Below are positions 51,594 through 60,923 of a stretch of 64,000 nt of DNA, piece after piece. Origin of the DNA: Polyangium sp. 15x6 (GTDB lineage: Bacteria; Myxococcota_A; Polyangia; Polyangiales; Polyangiaceae); contig NZ_JASBQE010000070.1 of NCBI RefSeq assembly GCF_029960785.1, forward strand, positions 1 through 64,000, read 5' to 3'. The notes beneath the pieces are model-generated. The model searched no databases and was not told the origin of the DNA. It saw only the letters and a program-made list of their open reading frames with translations. Each line of letters starts with the position of its first letter. The stretch's first letter is position 1. A program made the translations under genes and the position numbers.

Positions 51594-53797
51594 CACGACC
51601 CGAAGAAGCCCCTTTCCCCCCGCCACCGGATCGACGAGAGCGCACCCTCGAGGGTGTCGCGGACGTCCCGATCGAGCTCGTGCGACGCGCGCTGCGCCAG
51701 GCGCTCCCGCAAGCTCGTATTGTCGCTGGCCGCGATCGTCTCGGCCGCGAGGAGCCGGACGTCGGGCGAGGGATGGTCGAGCAAACGGAGGAGCGCTTCG
51801 CCGTCGGGGCCGCTCGTCTCGACCTTGAGCATCGCCGCCTTGACGACGGCCGCGTCCGGATGGTCGAGCGCAGCGACGAGGGCCGGCTGTCTCCCGGCCG
51901 TGCCCCAGCGCAGCCGTCCGATGGCCTCGGCCGCGGCGATCGCCACGGCGGCTTCGGCCTCACGGGCGAGCGGCGCGAGGGCCTCGATGAGCGCGGCCGC
52001 AGCGCGCCCCGCAGCGTCCGGCGGGATCGTGGAGAGGGCCTCGCCGAGCGCACGGATCGCGGTGGCCACGAGCTCGGCATCCATGGAGCGGCCCGCGATG
52101 TCGAGGATGGTGCGGAGGCTCGGGGGCTCGTGCGCGTCGGGCGAGGTTTCGCGCCGTCGAGCCGCCGCGCCGAGGTAGCCGAGTGCGCGGGCCGCGGCGA
52201 GCTGGACCTCGCGTTCTTCGTCGGCGAGCGCGAGCGAGAGGACGTCGAGCGCAGAGTCGCCGCCGATCTCGGCGACGGCGCCGATCGCGGCGCGGCGCGT
52301 GCGTACGTCCTCGGCCGCGGCGGCGCGCGCGAGGAAGCCGAGGTCGCCGGGCGACGGGGGCGGGCTTTCGGCGCTGCGCGTGGCGGCGAGGGCGCCGAGG
52401 ATGATCGCGGCGGCGAAGGTATTGTCGCCAGCCTCGTTCACGAGGGTATCGCCGAGCGCACGCGCAGCCTTCTCGTGGCGGGTCGCGAGCGAGGCGAGCG
52501 CGCCTTCGGCGGCGTGGGCGACAGGGCGGCTCGGCGAGGCGACGAGGTGCGCAGCGAGCTGGAGGTCGTCCTCGGTGCCGAGCTTCGAGAGGGCGAAGAG
52601 GGCGCTCGTGGCGACGCGGCGTTCGTCCTCGAGCGCGACCTTGCGCAGGGCCGCGAGGAGCGTGTAGGGGCGAGCGGGCGCGCCCGGCGAGAGCGCGATG
52701 GCAGCCGCGACCTCGATGAGGGCAGCACGCACGTCTCCCGGGAGCGGGCTGTTGCTGGACGCGAACTGCACGACGAGCCCCTCGAGCGCCGCAGGGCCGA
52801 GGAGCATGAGCGCGCGCTCGGCCTGCTCGGTGAAGGTCTCCTCGGCGAGCGCGCGGACCGCGGCCTCCACGACGCCGGGGGCGCGCGCGACCGCGGCGAG
52901 GAGGAGCGCCATGGCGCGGTGGTGCGGCGGGTCGCTGCCTTCGGCCGTGGCGACGCGGACGAGGCGCTCGCCGAGCTCGGGGCCCTCGGCCGTGAGGGCC
53001 TCGGTGACGGCCGGAAGGAGCGGGCCCTCGGCGAGGCGCGCGAGCGCGGCGATGGCCTGCATGAAGGTGCCGCCGCGTGCCTTGTGGAGCATGCGGGCGA
53101 GCGCCGAGGCGGCCGCGGGGCTGTCGGAGGCGGCGGCCGCCGAGAGGGCCGCCGATCGCAAGGAAGGGTGCTCGAGGAGCGGCGCGAGGCGCTCCCAGGG
53201 GATCACGGCGCCGAGGGCGTTGAGGCCTTCGAGCGCGGCGAGCCTGGCGAAGGGATCGGCGCTGTCGAGGCAGCGGAAGAGGAGGCGCTGGACCTCGACG
53301 GGCGCGATCGGCCCGAGCTGCGCGATGGCCTCGACCGCGCCTTGGCGGACGTTCTCGTCGGGGTCGCGCAGCGAGCGCTCGAGGATGACGAGGGCGTGCG
53401 GATCGCGCGTGTAGCCGAGGGCCTGGACGGCGAGCTTGCGGCCGTCGGCGTCGAGGCGCGCGAGCGAGGCTTCGAGGGGCGCCGTGGCGGCGCTGCCGCA
53501 GTTCGCGAGGACCTCGATCGCGGCGTTGCGGAGGCCCACGTTGTCGCAGGGCTCGAACGCCTTGACCATGGCCGCGATGAGGCTCGGCGCCGGGATGAAG
53601 GCGCGCGCGGCGTACGTGGCCTCCTTGCGCACGCGCCAGTCGGTGTCGCCGAGCGCGCGGACGAGGAGCGGGAGCGCGTCGTAAAGCGGCAAGTCCGCGG
53701 CGAGGGAGGTGGCCTGGCGGCGCTCCTCGGCGTCCGCGGCGTCGAGGGCCGCTTCGATCAGCAGAGGCGAGACGGAACGGCTCGAAGGGGGGTTCAC
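51593..53797 (-). CDS. HEAT-repeat protein of the chemosensory operon
   Basis: A 734-residue soluble solenoid made of about 20 HEAT/PBS-lyase-like repeats (ALGDTDWRVRKEATYAARAF, LRDPDENVRQGAVEAIAQLG, LDHPSPDVRLLAAETIAAS). Such proteins act as scaffolds. The start is GTG at 53797, with GAGGAG six bases before it. It is coupled at its 3' end to cheR (one-base overlap) and begins 10 bases after the cheW stop, so it is part of the operon. It probably organises signalling proteins or binds a non-standard output (inference). Confidence 0.88.
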   Translation of the reverse strand: MNPPSSRSVSPLLIEAALDAADAEERRQATSLAADLPLYDALPLLVRALGDTDWRVRKEATYAARAFIPAPSLIAAMVKAFEPCDNVGLRNAAIEVLANCGSAATAPLEASLARLDADGRKLAVQALGYTRDPHALVILERSLRDPDENVRQGAVEAIAQLGPIAPVEVQRLLFRCLDSADPFARLAALEGLNALGAVIPWERLAPLLEHPSLRSAALSAAAASDSPAAASALARMLHKARGGTFMQAIAALARLAEGPLLPAVTEALTAEGPELGERLVRVATAEGSDPPHHRAMALLLAAVARAPGVVEAAVRALAEETFTEQAERALMLLGPAALEGLVVQFASSNSPLPGDVRAALIEVAAAIALSPGAPARPYTLLAALRKVALEDERRVATSALFALSKLGTEDDLQLAAHLVASPSRPVAHAAEGALASLATRHEKAARALGDTLVNEAGDNTFAAAIILGALAATRSAESPPPSPGDLGFLARAAAAEDVRTRRAAIGAVAEIGGDSALDVLSLALADEEREVQLAAARALGYLGAAARRRETSPDAHEPPSLRTILDIAGRSMDAELVATAIRALGEALSTIPPDAAGRAAAALIEALAPLAREAEAAVAIAAAEAIGRLRWGTAGRQPALVAALDHPDAAVVKAAMLKVETSGPDGEALLRLLDHPSPDVRLLAAETIAASDNTSLRERLAQRASHELDRDVRDTLEGALSSIRWRGERGFFGS

Positions 53798-53807
53798 GGC
53801 GCTCTCC

Positions 53808-54302
53808 TCACAGGTCGTCCACCGGCGGCAGGACATCGGCGATGTCGTCGACGATCTCCGTGAACCGCTTCGTATCGAGCACGAAGACGAGCAGTCCGTT
53901 GTGGTTCGTGACGCCCGAGATGCCGCGCAGATCGCGGCCGCCGCCGACGGGAGGCGTCGGGCGGATCTCGTCGGCGCCGGTGCCGAAGACCTCGGAGACG
54001 GCGTCGACGACGAGGCCGACCATGCGCACGCCGGCGTCGACGAGGATCCACTTCGTCGAGCGGGTCGCCTCGGAGGGCGGCAAGCCGAAGCGCACGCGCA
54101 GATCGAGGACGGGCACGACGTCGCCGCGGTGATCGGCCACGCCCGAGACCTCGGGCGGCGTGTGCGGGAGCGGCGTGACCGGCAAGGGGTTCACGATCTC
54201 GCGCACCTGGCCGATCCCGATCGCGTAGTGCACGTCCCCCACGACGAAGCCGACGAGGCTCTTCTGGGGATCGGCGCGGTGTCTCTGGCCATAGTCGGGC
54301 AT
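53808..54302 (-). CDS. cheW: CheW-like coupling protein (second in operon)
   Basis: A 164-residue CheW domain that links receptors to CheA. Seen: VGFVVGDVHYAIGIGQVREI, the LPVTPLPHTPPEVSGVADHRG turn, VVPVLDLRVRFGLP, and VVDAVSEVFG. The fold is complete. The N-terminus is short and polar. It lies 30 bases after the other cheW gene. Two different CheW proteins in one operon may bind different receptor sets or stabilise the array. Confidence 0.92.
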   Translation of the reverse strand: MPDYGQRHRADPQKSLVGFVVGDVHYAIGIGQVREIVNPLPVTPLPHTPPEVSGVADHRGDVVPVLDLRVRFGLPPSEATRSTKWILVDAGVRMVGLVVDAVSEVFGTGADEIRPTPPVGGGRDLRGISGVTNHNGLLVFVLDTKRFTEIVDDIADVLPPVDDL

Positions 54303-54332
54303 CTGGGTCCGTCTCTCCCGATCGGCGAGCCG

Positions 54333-54914
54333 TCAGGACGAAAGCACCACCTTCAAATCGAGCAGGATGACCACGGACGCGTTCTGCCGAACGACGCCCA
54401 CGCTCTTCAACGCGACGCCCTTGCCCTCCTGCGGTGTCGCCTGCGCCTGCGCAGGCCGCGCGATGCCCGCGATGTAGCTCGCGACCTCGCCGCCGAGCGC
54501 CGTCGCCGTGTGCTCGATCTCGCTGTCGGCGAGGCGATAGACCTGCAAGACCTCGTCGACGTAGAGGCCGAGCAGCTCCACGCCCATCGGATCGACGAGC
54601 AGGATGCGCGCCTTGCTCGTGACGGGCCCCTCGGCGAGGCGCAGGCGGCGGCGCAGATCGATCACCGTGACGAGCTGCCCGCGCACGCTGATGATGCCCA
54701 TGATCGACGAGGGCGCGCGCGGCACGGGCGTGAGCGGGTGCAGCTTCAGGATCTCGCGAATGATCGAGACCGGCGCGGCGTAGACGTCGCCCGCGAGGCG
54801 GAACGCGAGGTACTCGGTGATGGGGCCACGATCGCGCTGCGCCTTCTTGCGCTTGGCGCCCGCGGCGGCGGGGACCACCGCGGAGGAGGTGCGGCGGGCC
54901 AGGTTAGAAGCCAT
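54333..54914 (-). CDS. cheW: CheW-like coupling protein (first in operon)
   Basis: A 193-residue CheW-domain protein with a basic, Ala-rich N-terminal extension of about 40 residues (AAAGAKRKKAQRDRG). The domain has YLAFRLAGDVYAAPVSIIRE, PRAPSSIMGIISVRGQLVTV and IDLRRRLRL. ATG 54914 lies inside the end of cheA (11-base overlap), supporting coupled translation. It differs enough from the other CheW to suggest separate roles. Confidence 0.92.
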   Translation of the reverse strand: MASNLARRTSSAVVPAAAGAKRKKAQRDRGPITEYLAFRLAGDVYAAPVSIIREILKLHPLTPVPRAPSSIMGIISVRGQLVTVIDLRRRLRLAEGPVTSKARILLVDPMGVELLGLYVDEVLQVYRLADSEIEHTATALGGEVASYIAGIARPAQAQATPQEGKGVALKSVGVVRQNASVVILLDLKVVLSS

Positions 54915-57297
54915 GGGTCCCTCCGTGCATGCGGGCACGATCCGCGTGCGCGAACATCTCCTCGACGAGCGCGGGCGCGTCGAGCACGAGCGCGATGCGC
55001 TGGTCGGCGAGCTGCGTGGCGCCCGCGAAGCCCGCGACGTTCTTGAGGCTCGGGCCGAGGCCCTTGATGACGACGTCCTGCTCGCCCACGAGCGAGTCGA
55101 CGACGAGGCCGAGGCGGCGGGTGCCGACCGCGGTGACGACGATGAACCTTCGCCTCTGCCGCGGCGCGAGCGCGGTCCGCGCGGAGGGCGAGGAGGTGCC
55201 CGCGGGGCGATACGGGAAGGCCGCGGCCGCGTAGTCCTGGCGGATGCTCTCGCTGCGCAGCGAGCCGCGCGGGGGGACCCCGGCGACCGGGCCCATCGGC
55301 GGCACTTCCATGCTCGCGCCGAAGGGGCCGGTGCCGTTCGAATCCGGCGTGTCCGAGAGGCCGAAGAGGCGCGCGAGGTAGCAGAGCTGGAGCGTGCTGC
55401 CGCGCAAGGTGACGGCCTCGCGGCCGTCGATCACGCGCACGGCCTCGACGTCGAGCCACACGGCTTCCTGCACGTTCGCGAGCGGGATGGCGAACTGCTG
55501 GTCGCTCACCTTCACGATGAGCGCGCTGATGATCGCCAGCGTGATCGGCAGGGTCACGGTGAACTTCGTGCCGATGCCCGGCTCGCTCTGGACGTCGATC
55601 ACGCCGCCGAGCTTCGAGATGTTCGTCTTGACGACGTCCATGCCGACGCCGCGTCCGCTGATCTCGCTGACGGCGCTCTTCGTCGAGAGGCCGGGGACGA
55701 AGATCAGGTTCAGGACCTCGCGGCGGCTCATCGTGCGCGCCTCGTCCGCCTGCACGACGCCCATCCGGATCGCCTTCTCGAGCAGGCGCTCCGTGTCGAT
55801 GCCCTTGCCGTCGTCCTCGATCTCGATGACGACGTGGTTGCCCTTCTGGAACGCGTTCAGCGCGATCGTGCCCACGGCGGGCTTGTTCACCGCCTCGCGC
55901 ATCTCGCGCTCCTCGATGCCGTGATCGATCGCGTTCCGCATCATGTGCATGAGCGGATCGCTGAGCTCCTCGACGATGAGCTTGTCGACCTCGGTCTCGG
56001 CGCCCGTGATGACGAGGTTCACCTGCTTGCCGGCCTCGCGGCTGATCTGCCGGGCCACGCGCGCCAGTTTGTCGAAGACCTGGCCGAGCGGGACCATGCG
56101 GACCTCGAGGATCCCGCGGCGCAGGCTGATGACGTTGCGCTCGAAGTCGCGCTGCAGCCGGTGCAGGTTGATCCGGAGCTCGCGGTTCGTGTGCGCGTCG
56201 CGCATCTTCTCGAGCAGGCGCTCGAGCTCCGTGCGCACGATCGACAGCTCGCCGACGATGTTCATCAGGACGTCGAGCTTCTGGATGTCGACGCGCACCG
56301 TCTGCGCGACGCTCTTGATCGTGCCGAGCTCCTGCGCCTTCGGCGGGATGCTCGCGCTCGTGTCGAGGCGCGGCGCCGGGAAGGGGTGCGGCGCCGTCAT
56401 GTCGAGCGGCGCATGGCCGAGCGGCGGCATCGCGCTCGGCACGCCGCTCGGCGCGACCGGCGGCGGCGAAGGCGTGGGCGTGGGGATGTGATGCGCCGGC
56501 ACGGGCGCGGAGACGACCGGCGCAGGCGCGGGCGCCGCCGCGGGTGCGGGCCCTCCGCCCTGCCGCGGCAGCTCCTCGACCTCCACGCCGAGGTGGTGCA
56601 GCGCGTTCCGCAGCGTGGACGCCGAGGCGCGCGAGCCCATCAGGATCTCGAGCGTGATCGAGTCGATGTCGTCGCCGTCGCTCGCGGGCAGGTACGTGAT
56701 GATGTCGCCGTGCGGCTTCGCCGTCGCCTTGAGCTCGTCGAGCCCCTGGTCGATCGTCGCGAGCTGGAACCGCACCTTCAGCCGGTAGAGCGTGTTGCCC
56801 TGCGCGATGTTCGTCTTGAGCTTGTGCTCCTCGAACTCGGTGAGCACCGCGAGCAGGTTCGGGTCGATGATGTGCCCGCCGCTCCCCGCTCCGCCGCCCG
56901 CGCTCGCCCCGCGATCGAGCTGCGCGAGGAGCTTCTCGAGCTCCGGCATGGGCTGATCGCGGCCTTCTTTCTCGGCCTGGAGCAGCTTGCCGTAGAGCTG
57001 CACCGAGAGAAAGAGCAGGTCGAGCACGGGGGCCGTGACGTCGACCTTGCCGAGGCGAAGATCGTCGAGCAGCTCCTCGAGCTTGTGCGAGAGGCTCGAC
57101 ATCCGCGTCGCGCCGAAGAGGCCCGCGAGGCCCTTCAGCGTGTGCACGGCGCGGAAGACGTCGTTGATCAGATCCGGGTCGACGTGGCCGGACTTCTGCG
57201 CCTCGTCGAGCGCGAGCAGGTCTCGCCCGAGCCCTTCGACGATCTCCTGCGCCTCGGAGAAGAACTCCTCGCGCGCGCGTTCGCTCTCGCTCGTCAA
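54904..57297 (-). CDS. cheA: Chemotaxis histidine kinase CheA
   Basis: A 797-residue kinase. Order: Hpt domain with His52 (VHTLKGLAGLFG), a second alpha/beta domain, about 80 residues of Pro/Ala-rich linker, dimerisation helices (VDIQKLDVLMNIVGELSI), HATPase (HMMRNAIDHGIE, DDGKGID, GRGVGMDVVK), and the CheW-like C-terminal domain. That domain carries a 60-residue insert rich in Gly/Pro (about 690-750). The start is TTG 57297, overlapping the receiver's TGA (TTGA) with GAGGGG five bases before it. The longer ORF runs back through the receiver gene in another frame. Confidence 0.95.
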   Translation of the reverse strand: MTSESERAREEFFSEAQEIVEGLGRDLLALDEAQKSGHVDPDLINDVFRAVHTLKGLAGLFGATRMSSLSHKLEELLDDLRLGKVDVTAPVLDLLFLSVQLYGKLLQAEKEGRDQPMPELEKLLAQLDRGASAGGGAGSGGHIIDPNLLAVLTEFEEHKLKTNIAQGNTLYRLKVRFQLATIDQGLDELKATAKPHGDIITYLPASDGDDIDSITLEILMGSRASASTLRNALHHLGVEVEELPRQGGGPAPAAAPAPAPVVSAPVPAHHIPTPTPSPPPVAPSGVPSAMPPLGHAPLDMTAPHPFPAPRLDTSASIPPKAQELGTIKSVAQTVRVDIQKLDVLMNIVGELSIVRTELERLLEKMRDAHTNRELRINLHRLQRDFERNVISLRRGILEVRMVPLGQVFDKLARVARQISREAGKQVNLVITGAETEVDKLIVEELSDPLMHMMRNAIDHGIEEREMREAVNKPAVGTIALNAFQKGNHVVIEIEDDGKGIDTERLLEKAIRMGVVQADEARTMSRREVLNLIFVPGLSTKSAVSEISGRGVGMDVVKTNISKLGGVIDVQSEPGIGTKFTVTLPITLAIISALIVKVSDQQFAIPLANVQEAVWLDVEAVRVIDGREAVTLRGSTLQLCYLARLFGLSDTPDSNGTGPFGASMEVPPMGPVAGVPPRGSLRSESIRQDYAAAAFPYRPAGTSSPSARTALAPRQRRRFIVVTAVGTRRLGLVVDSLVGEQDVVIKGLGPSLKNVAGFAGATQLADQRIALVLDAPALVEEMFAHADRARMHGGTHGF

Positions 57298-57737
57298 CGC
57301 GACCCCTCGCTGCTCTCGGCCGGAAGGGAGCTCCGCGCTTGCAGGATCGTCGTGATGGCGCGCTGCAGGGCCTCCACCGTGAAGGGCTTCGCGAGGAACG
57401 CGTCGGCGCCGAGCGCGAGGCCGCGCGCCCGGTCCTTCTCGGAGGATTGCGTCGAGATGACGATCGTGGCGACCTTCCGGTGCCGCTCGCTGTCGCGCAT
57501 GAACCGCAGGAGCTCGAGCCCGTTGATGTCCGGCATGTTGATGTCGGTGATCACGAGGTCGTAGTTCCCGCGCGGCAGGAGGCGGAGCGCGTCGAACCCG
57601 CTGGCAGCCTCGACGACCTCCACCTCGCCGTGCGTGTCGTCCGGGCTCGTTGCGAAGAGCCCCGGCGCATCTTCGAGCGCCGCGCGGATGAACGCCCGGA
57701 ACGCAGAGGAGTCCTCGACGACCAGGATACGAGCCAT
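57294..57737 (-). CDS. Single-domain response regulator heading the chemosensory operon
   Basis: A 147-residue CheY-like receiver: Glu/Asp acidic pocket (VVEDSS), phosphorylated Asp in LVITDINMPDING, Thr/Ser in VISTQSS, Lys in FLAKPF. No output domain. A 20-residue insert around DAPGLFATSPDDTHGEVEVV lengthens the second helix/strand region. It is the first gene of the operon and its TGA overlaps cheA. It is the most likely phosphate acceptor from CheA beside CheB. Confidence 0.93.
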   Translation of the reverse strand: MARILVVEDSSAFRAFIRAALEDAPGLFATSPDDTHGEVEVVEAASGFDALRLLPRGNYDLVITDINMPDINGLELLRFMRDSERHRKVATIVISTQSSEKDRARGLALGADAFLAKPFTVEALQRAITTILQARSSLPAESSEGSR

Positions 57738-57943
57738 GCCGTGAGGTTAGCGGAAACGCCTCGCGATCAGGAGGTTTTTGGGTGAGCTCCGCGCGCCCTG
57801 GGGGGCCCCGGCGTCGCCGGCCTCTGACCGACGCTGATTTCTTGCCCGGAAATGTGCCCTCGCGGGGGGAACGCCGGCCCAATCTCCGCGCCTCGTGACC
57901 CGGGGTGGGGCCCGTGGTCACGGCGGATCCCACGTGCCGCGAA

Positions 57944-57973
57944 TTGACAGGCCCGCCGAGGTCCTGCCCTAAT
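57944..57973 (+). promoter_or_regulatory. Candidate promoter for the vWA lipoprotein gene
   Basis: A perfect TTGACA at 57944-57949 is followed, after 18 bases, by CCTAAT at 57968-57973 (four of six -10 bases). Transcription would start near 57980, at the GTG codon 57981 that is in frame with the ORF. This suggests either a leaderless start at GTG 57981 or an unrelated match. Confidence 0.35.
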
Positions 57974-59057
57974 GCGATCCGTGAACGACAGAAACAAGGC
58001 CGCGCTCGGCGCGGGTATCTCTTCCTACGCCTGGGTGACGCTCGTGTCGTTGCTCGCGCTTCTCCTCGCAGCCTGCGGGGGCGGCTTGAACGTCCGTCTC
58101 ATCAACTCGGCGCAGAAGAAGCCCAACAACGTCTGGGTCTTCTTCACGGTCGACGCGGGCAAGGACAAGCCCGTCGGTGGCCTCGTTGCCGAAGACTTCA
58201 AGATCTACGAGGACGGCGAGCTCGTCTCGGCCTTCGAGAGCAAGCAGACGATCCAGAACCCGGAGGTCGCGGCCGTCATGTACACGATGCTGCTCGTGGA
58301 CATGAGCGGCAGCGTGACCGAGTCCGGGCAGGCGGACGCGCTCGTCGATGCCGCGAAGGCCTTCGCCGAGCGCGTCGGCAAGACGCAGAAGGTCGGCGTG
58401 TACGCCTTCGACGGCTCGGAGAAGATCCACTCCGTCGTGCCCTTCACCGAGGCGCAAGGCTCGGTCGAGGGCGGCCTCGAAGGGCTGCGCAGCTACAAGC
58501 CCAAGGACCCGTCGACGAACCTGCACGGCGCCGTCGTCGAAGGCCTCGCGACGCTCAAGAAGGAGCTCGACAAGGACAAGCGCCCGCTCAAGTTCGGCTC
58601 TCTCGTCGTCTTCTCCGACGGCACGGATCGCGCCGCGCGCGTGACCCGCGACCAGATGAAGGACGACATGGGCAAAGACGAGTACGAGAACTACCAGATC
58701 TATGCGATCGGCGTCGGCGCCGAGATCGGCAAGGCGAAGCTCGACGAAATCGGGCGCGACGGGACCGAGCTCGCGACGGATCAGGCGAAGGTCAAAGAGG
58801 CCTTCGACAAGATGGCCGCGCGCATCGAGGCGCACATGAAGCGCTTCTACCTGCTCTCGTACTGCACGCCGGCCCGCAAGGGTGAGCACGAGGTTACGAT
58901 CGAGGCGATCAGCAAGAAGGATCCCCAGGGCTCCGGCGAGGTCGAGTACAAGTTCAACGCCGACGGCTTCGGGCCCCCGCCCGACTGCGATCCGAAGGCG
59001 CCTCCGGCCTTCGACCTGAAGGAGCCGGCGGCGAAGCCGGCCGAGGCCGCCAAGTAA
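57972..59057 (+). CDS. von Willebrand factor A-domain lipoprotein
   Basis: A 361-residue lipoprotein (LLAA-C35). The vWA domain runs from about 102 to 290. The MIDAS motif DMSGSV begins at Asp110, with a later conserved Thr (DPSTNLHGA) and Asp (VVFSDGTD), so metal-dependent binding is expected. A Lys/Pro/Ala tail follows. ATG 57972 is used; GTG 57981 is an alternative if the promoter just upstream is real. The gene diverges from the chemosensory operon (234 bases apart). The ligand is unknown. Confidence 0.88.
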   Translation: MRSVNDRNKAALGAGISSYAWVTLVSLLALLLAACGGGLNVRLINSAQKKPNNVWVFFTVDAGKDKPVGGLVAEDFKIYEDGELVSAFESKQTIQNPEVAAVMYTMLLVDMSGSVTESGQADALVDAAKAFAERVGKTQKVGVYAFDGSEKIHSVVPFTEAQGSVEGGLEGLRSYKPKDPSTNLHGAVVEGLATLKKELDKDKRPLKFGSLVVFSDGTDRAARVTRDQMKDDMGKDEYENYQIYAIGVGAEIGKAKLDEIGRDGTELATDQAKVKEAFDKMAARIEAHMKRFYLLSYCTPARKGEHEVTIEAISKKDPQGSGEVEYKFNADGFGPPPDCDPKAPPAFDLKEPAAKPAEAAK

Positions 59058-59140
59058 TACGACGCCGAAACATCGGCTCGGCAAGGCCCGCGCGCATCGA
59101 GGTATGCTCGCGGGCCTCGTTCATTTCGAGGGGAGCGCGC

Positions 59141-59533
59141 ATGCCCGTTTCGAAGGTGCTGCTGGTCGACGACGAGCCGCACATCCGGCGAATTGGTGAG
59201 CTGAGCCTGAAGGGCGTCGGCAAATGGAAGGTCGTGCTCGCGTCCTCCGGGCACGAAGCGCTGGAGGCCGCGGCGCGCGAAGCTCCCGACGTGATCCTGC
59301 TCGACGTGATGATGCCCGGCATGGACGGGCAGGAGACGCTCCTCGAACTCCGCGCGCGTGAAGCCACGGCCGCGATCCCGATCATCTTCATGACCGCCAA
59401 GGTGCAGAAGCACGAGGTCGATCGCTACCGCGAGCTCGGCGCCGCGGGCGTCATCCCCAAGCCCTTCGATCCGATGGCCCTGCCCGGGCAGATCCGCGAC
59501 ATCCTCGCCTCGTACGCAGGCCCACGGGCTTGA
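59141..59533 (+). CDS. Single-domain response regulator
   Basis: A 130-residue receiver: acidic pair Asp10-Asp11 (LLVDDEPHIRR), phosphorylated Asp55 (ILLDVMMPGMDG), IFMTAK and IPKPFDP. No output domain. GAGGGGAG precedes the ATG. It is followed after 37 bases by the GAF histidine kinase, and the two are likely one operon and cognate partners. Confidence 0.94.
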   Translation: MPVSKVLLVDDEPHIRRIGELSLKGVGKWKVVLASSGHEALEAAAREAPDVILLDVMMPGMDGQETLLELRAREATAAIPIIFMTAKVQKHEVDRYRELGAAGVIPKPFDPMALPGQIRDILASYAGPRA

Positions 59534-59570
59534 TCGTGGCTCACCGCGTGCAAGGGACAGGGGAACCGAC

Positions 59571-60866
59571 ATGAAAGCAGCCCCCGCCCCTGCCGACGAG
59601 ATCGAACGGCTCGCGGCCCTGAGCGACGCGGCGATCCTCGACACGCCCCCCGAGCGTGCCTTCGACGATCTCACGCGCCTCGCGGCCTCGATTTGCCGCA
59701 CGCCGATCGCGCTCGTCTCGCTCGTCGATCGTGAGCGCCAGTGGTTCAAGTCGAGGGTCGGGCTCGACGCGAGCGAGACGCCGCGCGAGGTGGCGTTCTG
59801 CGCGCACGCGATCCTCGGTGAGGAGCTCTTCCTCGTCCCCGACGCGTACGACGACGAGCGGTTCGCGGACAACCCGCTCGTGACCGGCCCGCCGAACGTG
59901 CGGTTTTACGCGGGCGCGCCGCTCGCGACCGCGGACGGCCACAACATCGGGACGCTCTGCGTCATCGATCACGGCCCGCGACAGCTCGACGAGGAGCAAC
60001 GGAGCGCGCTCTCGGCGCTCGCGCGTCAGGTGGCCGCGCAGATCGACCTGCGCCGCGCGAACGGGCGGCTTGCAAATTTGAACGGCGAGCTCGTTGCACG
60101 GGCGCGCGAGGCGCAGGCGGTGATCGAGCAACGCAAGGCCGTCGAGCGGCTCAAGGACGAGTTCGTCTCGACGGTCGCGCACGAGCTGCGGACGCCGCTC
60201 ACCTCGATCCGCGGCGCGCTCGGCTTGCTCGAAGGCGGCGTGCTCGGCGCCCTGCCCGACGAGGCGATGGAGGTCGTGCACATCGCCCGTACGAACACCG
60301 ACAGGCTCGTGCGGCTCATCAACGACTTCCTCGATCTGGAGAAGATCGAAGCGGGCAAGCTCGAGCTGGATCCGAAGCACGTCGACGTGCGGCAACTCGT
60401 CTCCAGCCTCGTGGAGAGCCTTTCTCCCGTGGCCGCGGAGGCCAAGGTCGAGCTCTGGGCGGAGGTGCGAGGGGAGCTCGACCTCGTGGCGGATGAGGAC
60501 CGGATCGCTCAGGTGCTCACGAACCTGATGTCCAATGCCCTCAAGTTCTCGCCGCCCGAGCAGCGGGTCGAGCTTTTCGCGGAGGCGACGGCGACCGGAC
60601 GTGTTCGCTTCGGCGTGCGTGATCGAGGACCCGGGATCGCGGAGGCGGACCTTGCGCGGCTCTTCAACCGGTTCGAGCAGCTCGGCGGCCATGGTCCGCG
60701 CAAGGTCGGCGGCACGGGGCTCGGGCTCGCGATCTCGAAGGCGATCGTCGAGCAGCACGGGGGGACGATCGGGGTCGCGTCGGCGCTCGGGCAAGGCAGC
60801 ACGTTCTGGTTCGAGCTGCCGCCGCGGGACGCGCGGCCGAGTCTCGCGGCGCCGAGCGAAATGTAG
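59571..60866 (+). CDS. GAF-domain sensor histidine kinase
   Basis: A 431-residue cytoplasmic kinase. GAF domain about 15-160 (the IALVSLVDRERQWFKSR type, often light- or redox-independent), coiled-coil linker, HisKA His204 (VAHELRTPL), HATPase with NLMSNALKFSP, DRGPGIA, FNRFEQLGG and GTGLGLAI. AGGGGA lies upstream of the ATG. It is preceded by a receiver gene and followed, after 57 bases, by an Hpt gene, giving the parts for a phosphorelay. Confidence 0.94.
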   Translation: MKAAPAPADEIERLAALSDAAILDTPPERAFDDLTRLAASICRTPIALVSLVDRERQWFKSRVGLDASETPREVAFCAHAILGEELFLVPDAYDDERFADNPLVTGPPNVRFYAGAPLATADGHNIGTLCVIDHGPRQLDEEQRSALSALARQVAAQIDLRRANGRLANLNGELVARAREAQAVIEQRKAVERLKDEFVSTVAHELRTPLTSIRGALGLLEGGVLGALPDEAMEVVHIARTNTDRLVRLINDFLDLEKIEAGKLELDPKHVDVRQLVSSLVESLSPVAAEAKVELWAEVRGELDLVADEDRIAQVLTNLMSNALKFSPPEQRVELFAEATATGRVRFGVRDRGPGIAEADLARLFNRFEQLGGHGPRKVGGTGLGLAISKAIVEQHGGTIGVASALGQGSTFWFELPPRDARPSLAAPSEM

Positions 60867-60923
60867 ATCCGGTCGAAATCTCGGGGCTCGCCGCGCCGGC
60901 TCCGCCTATGATCGACGCACCCG

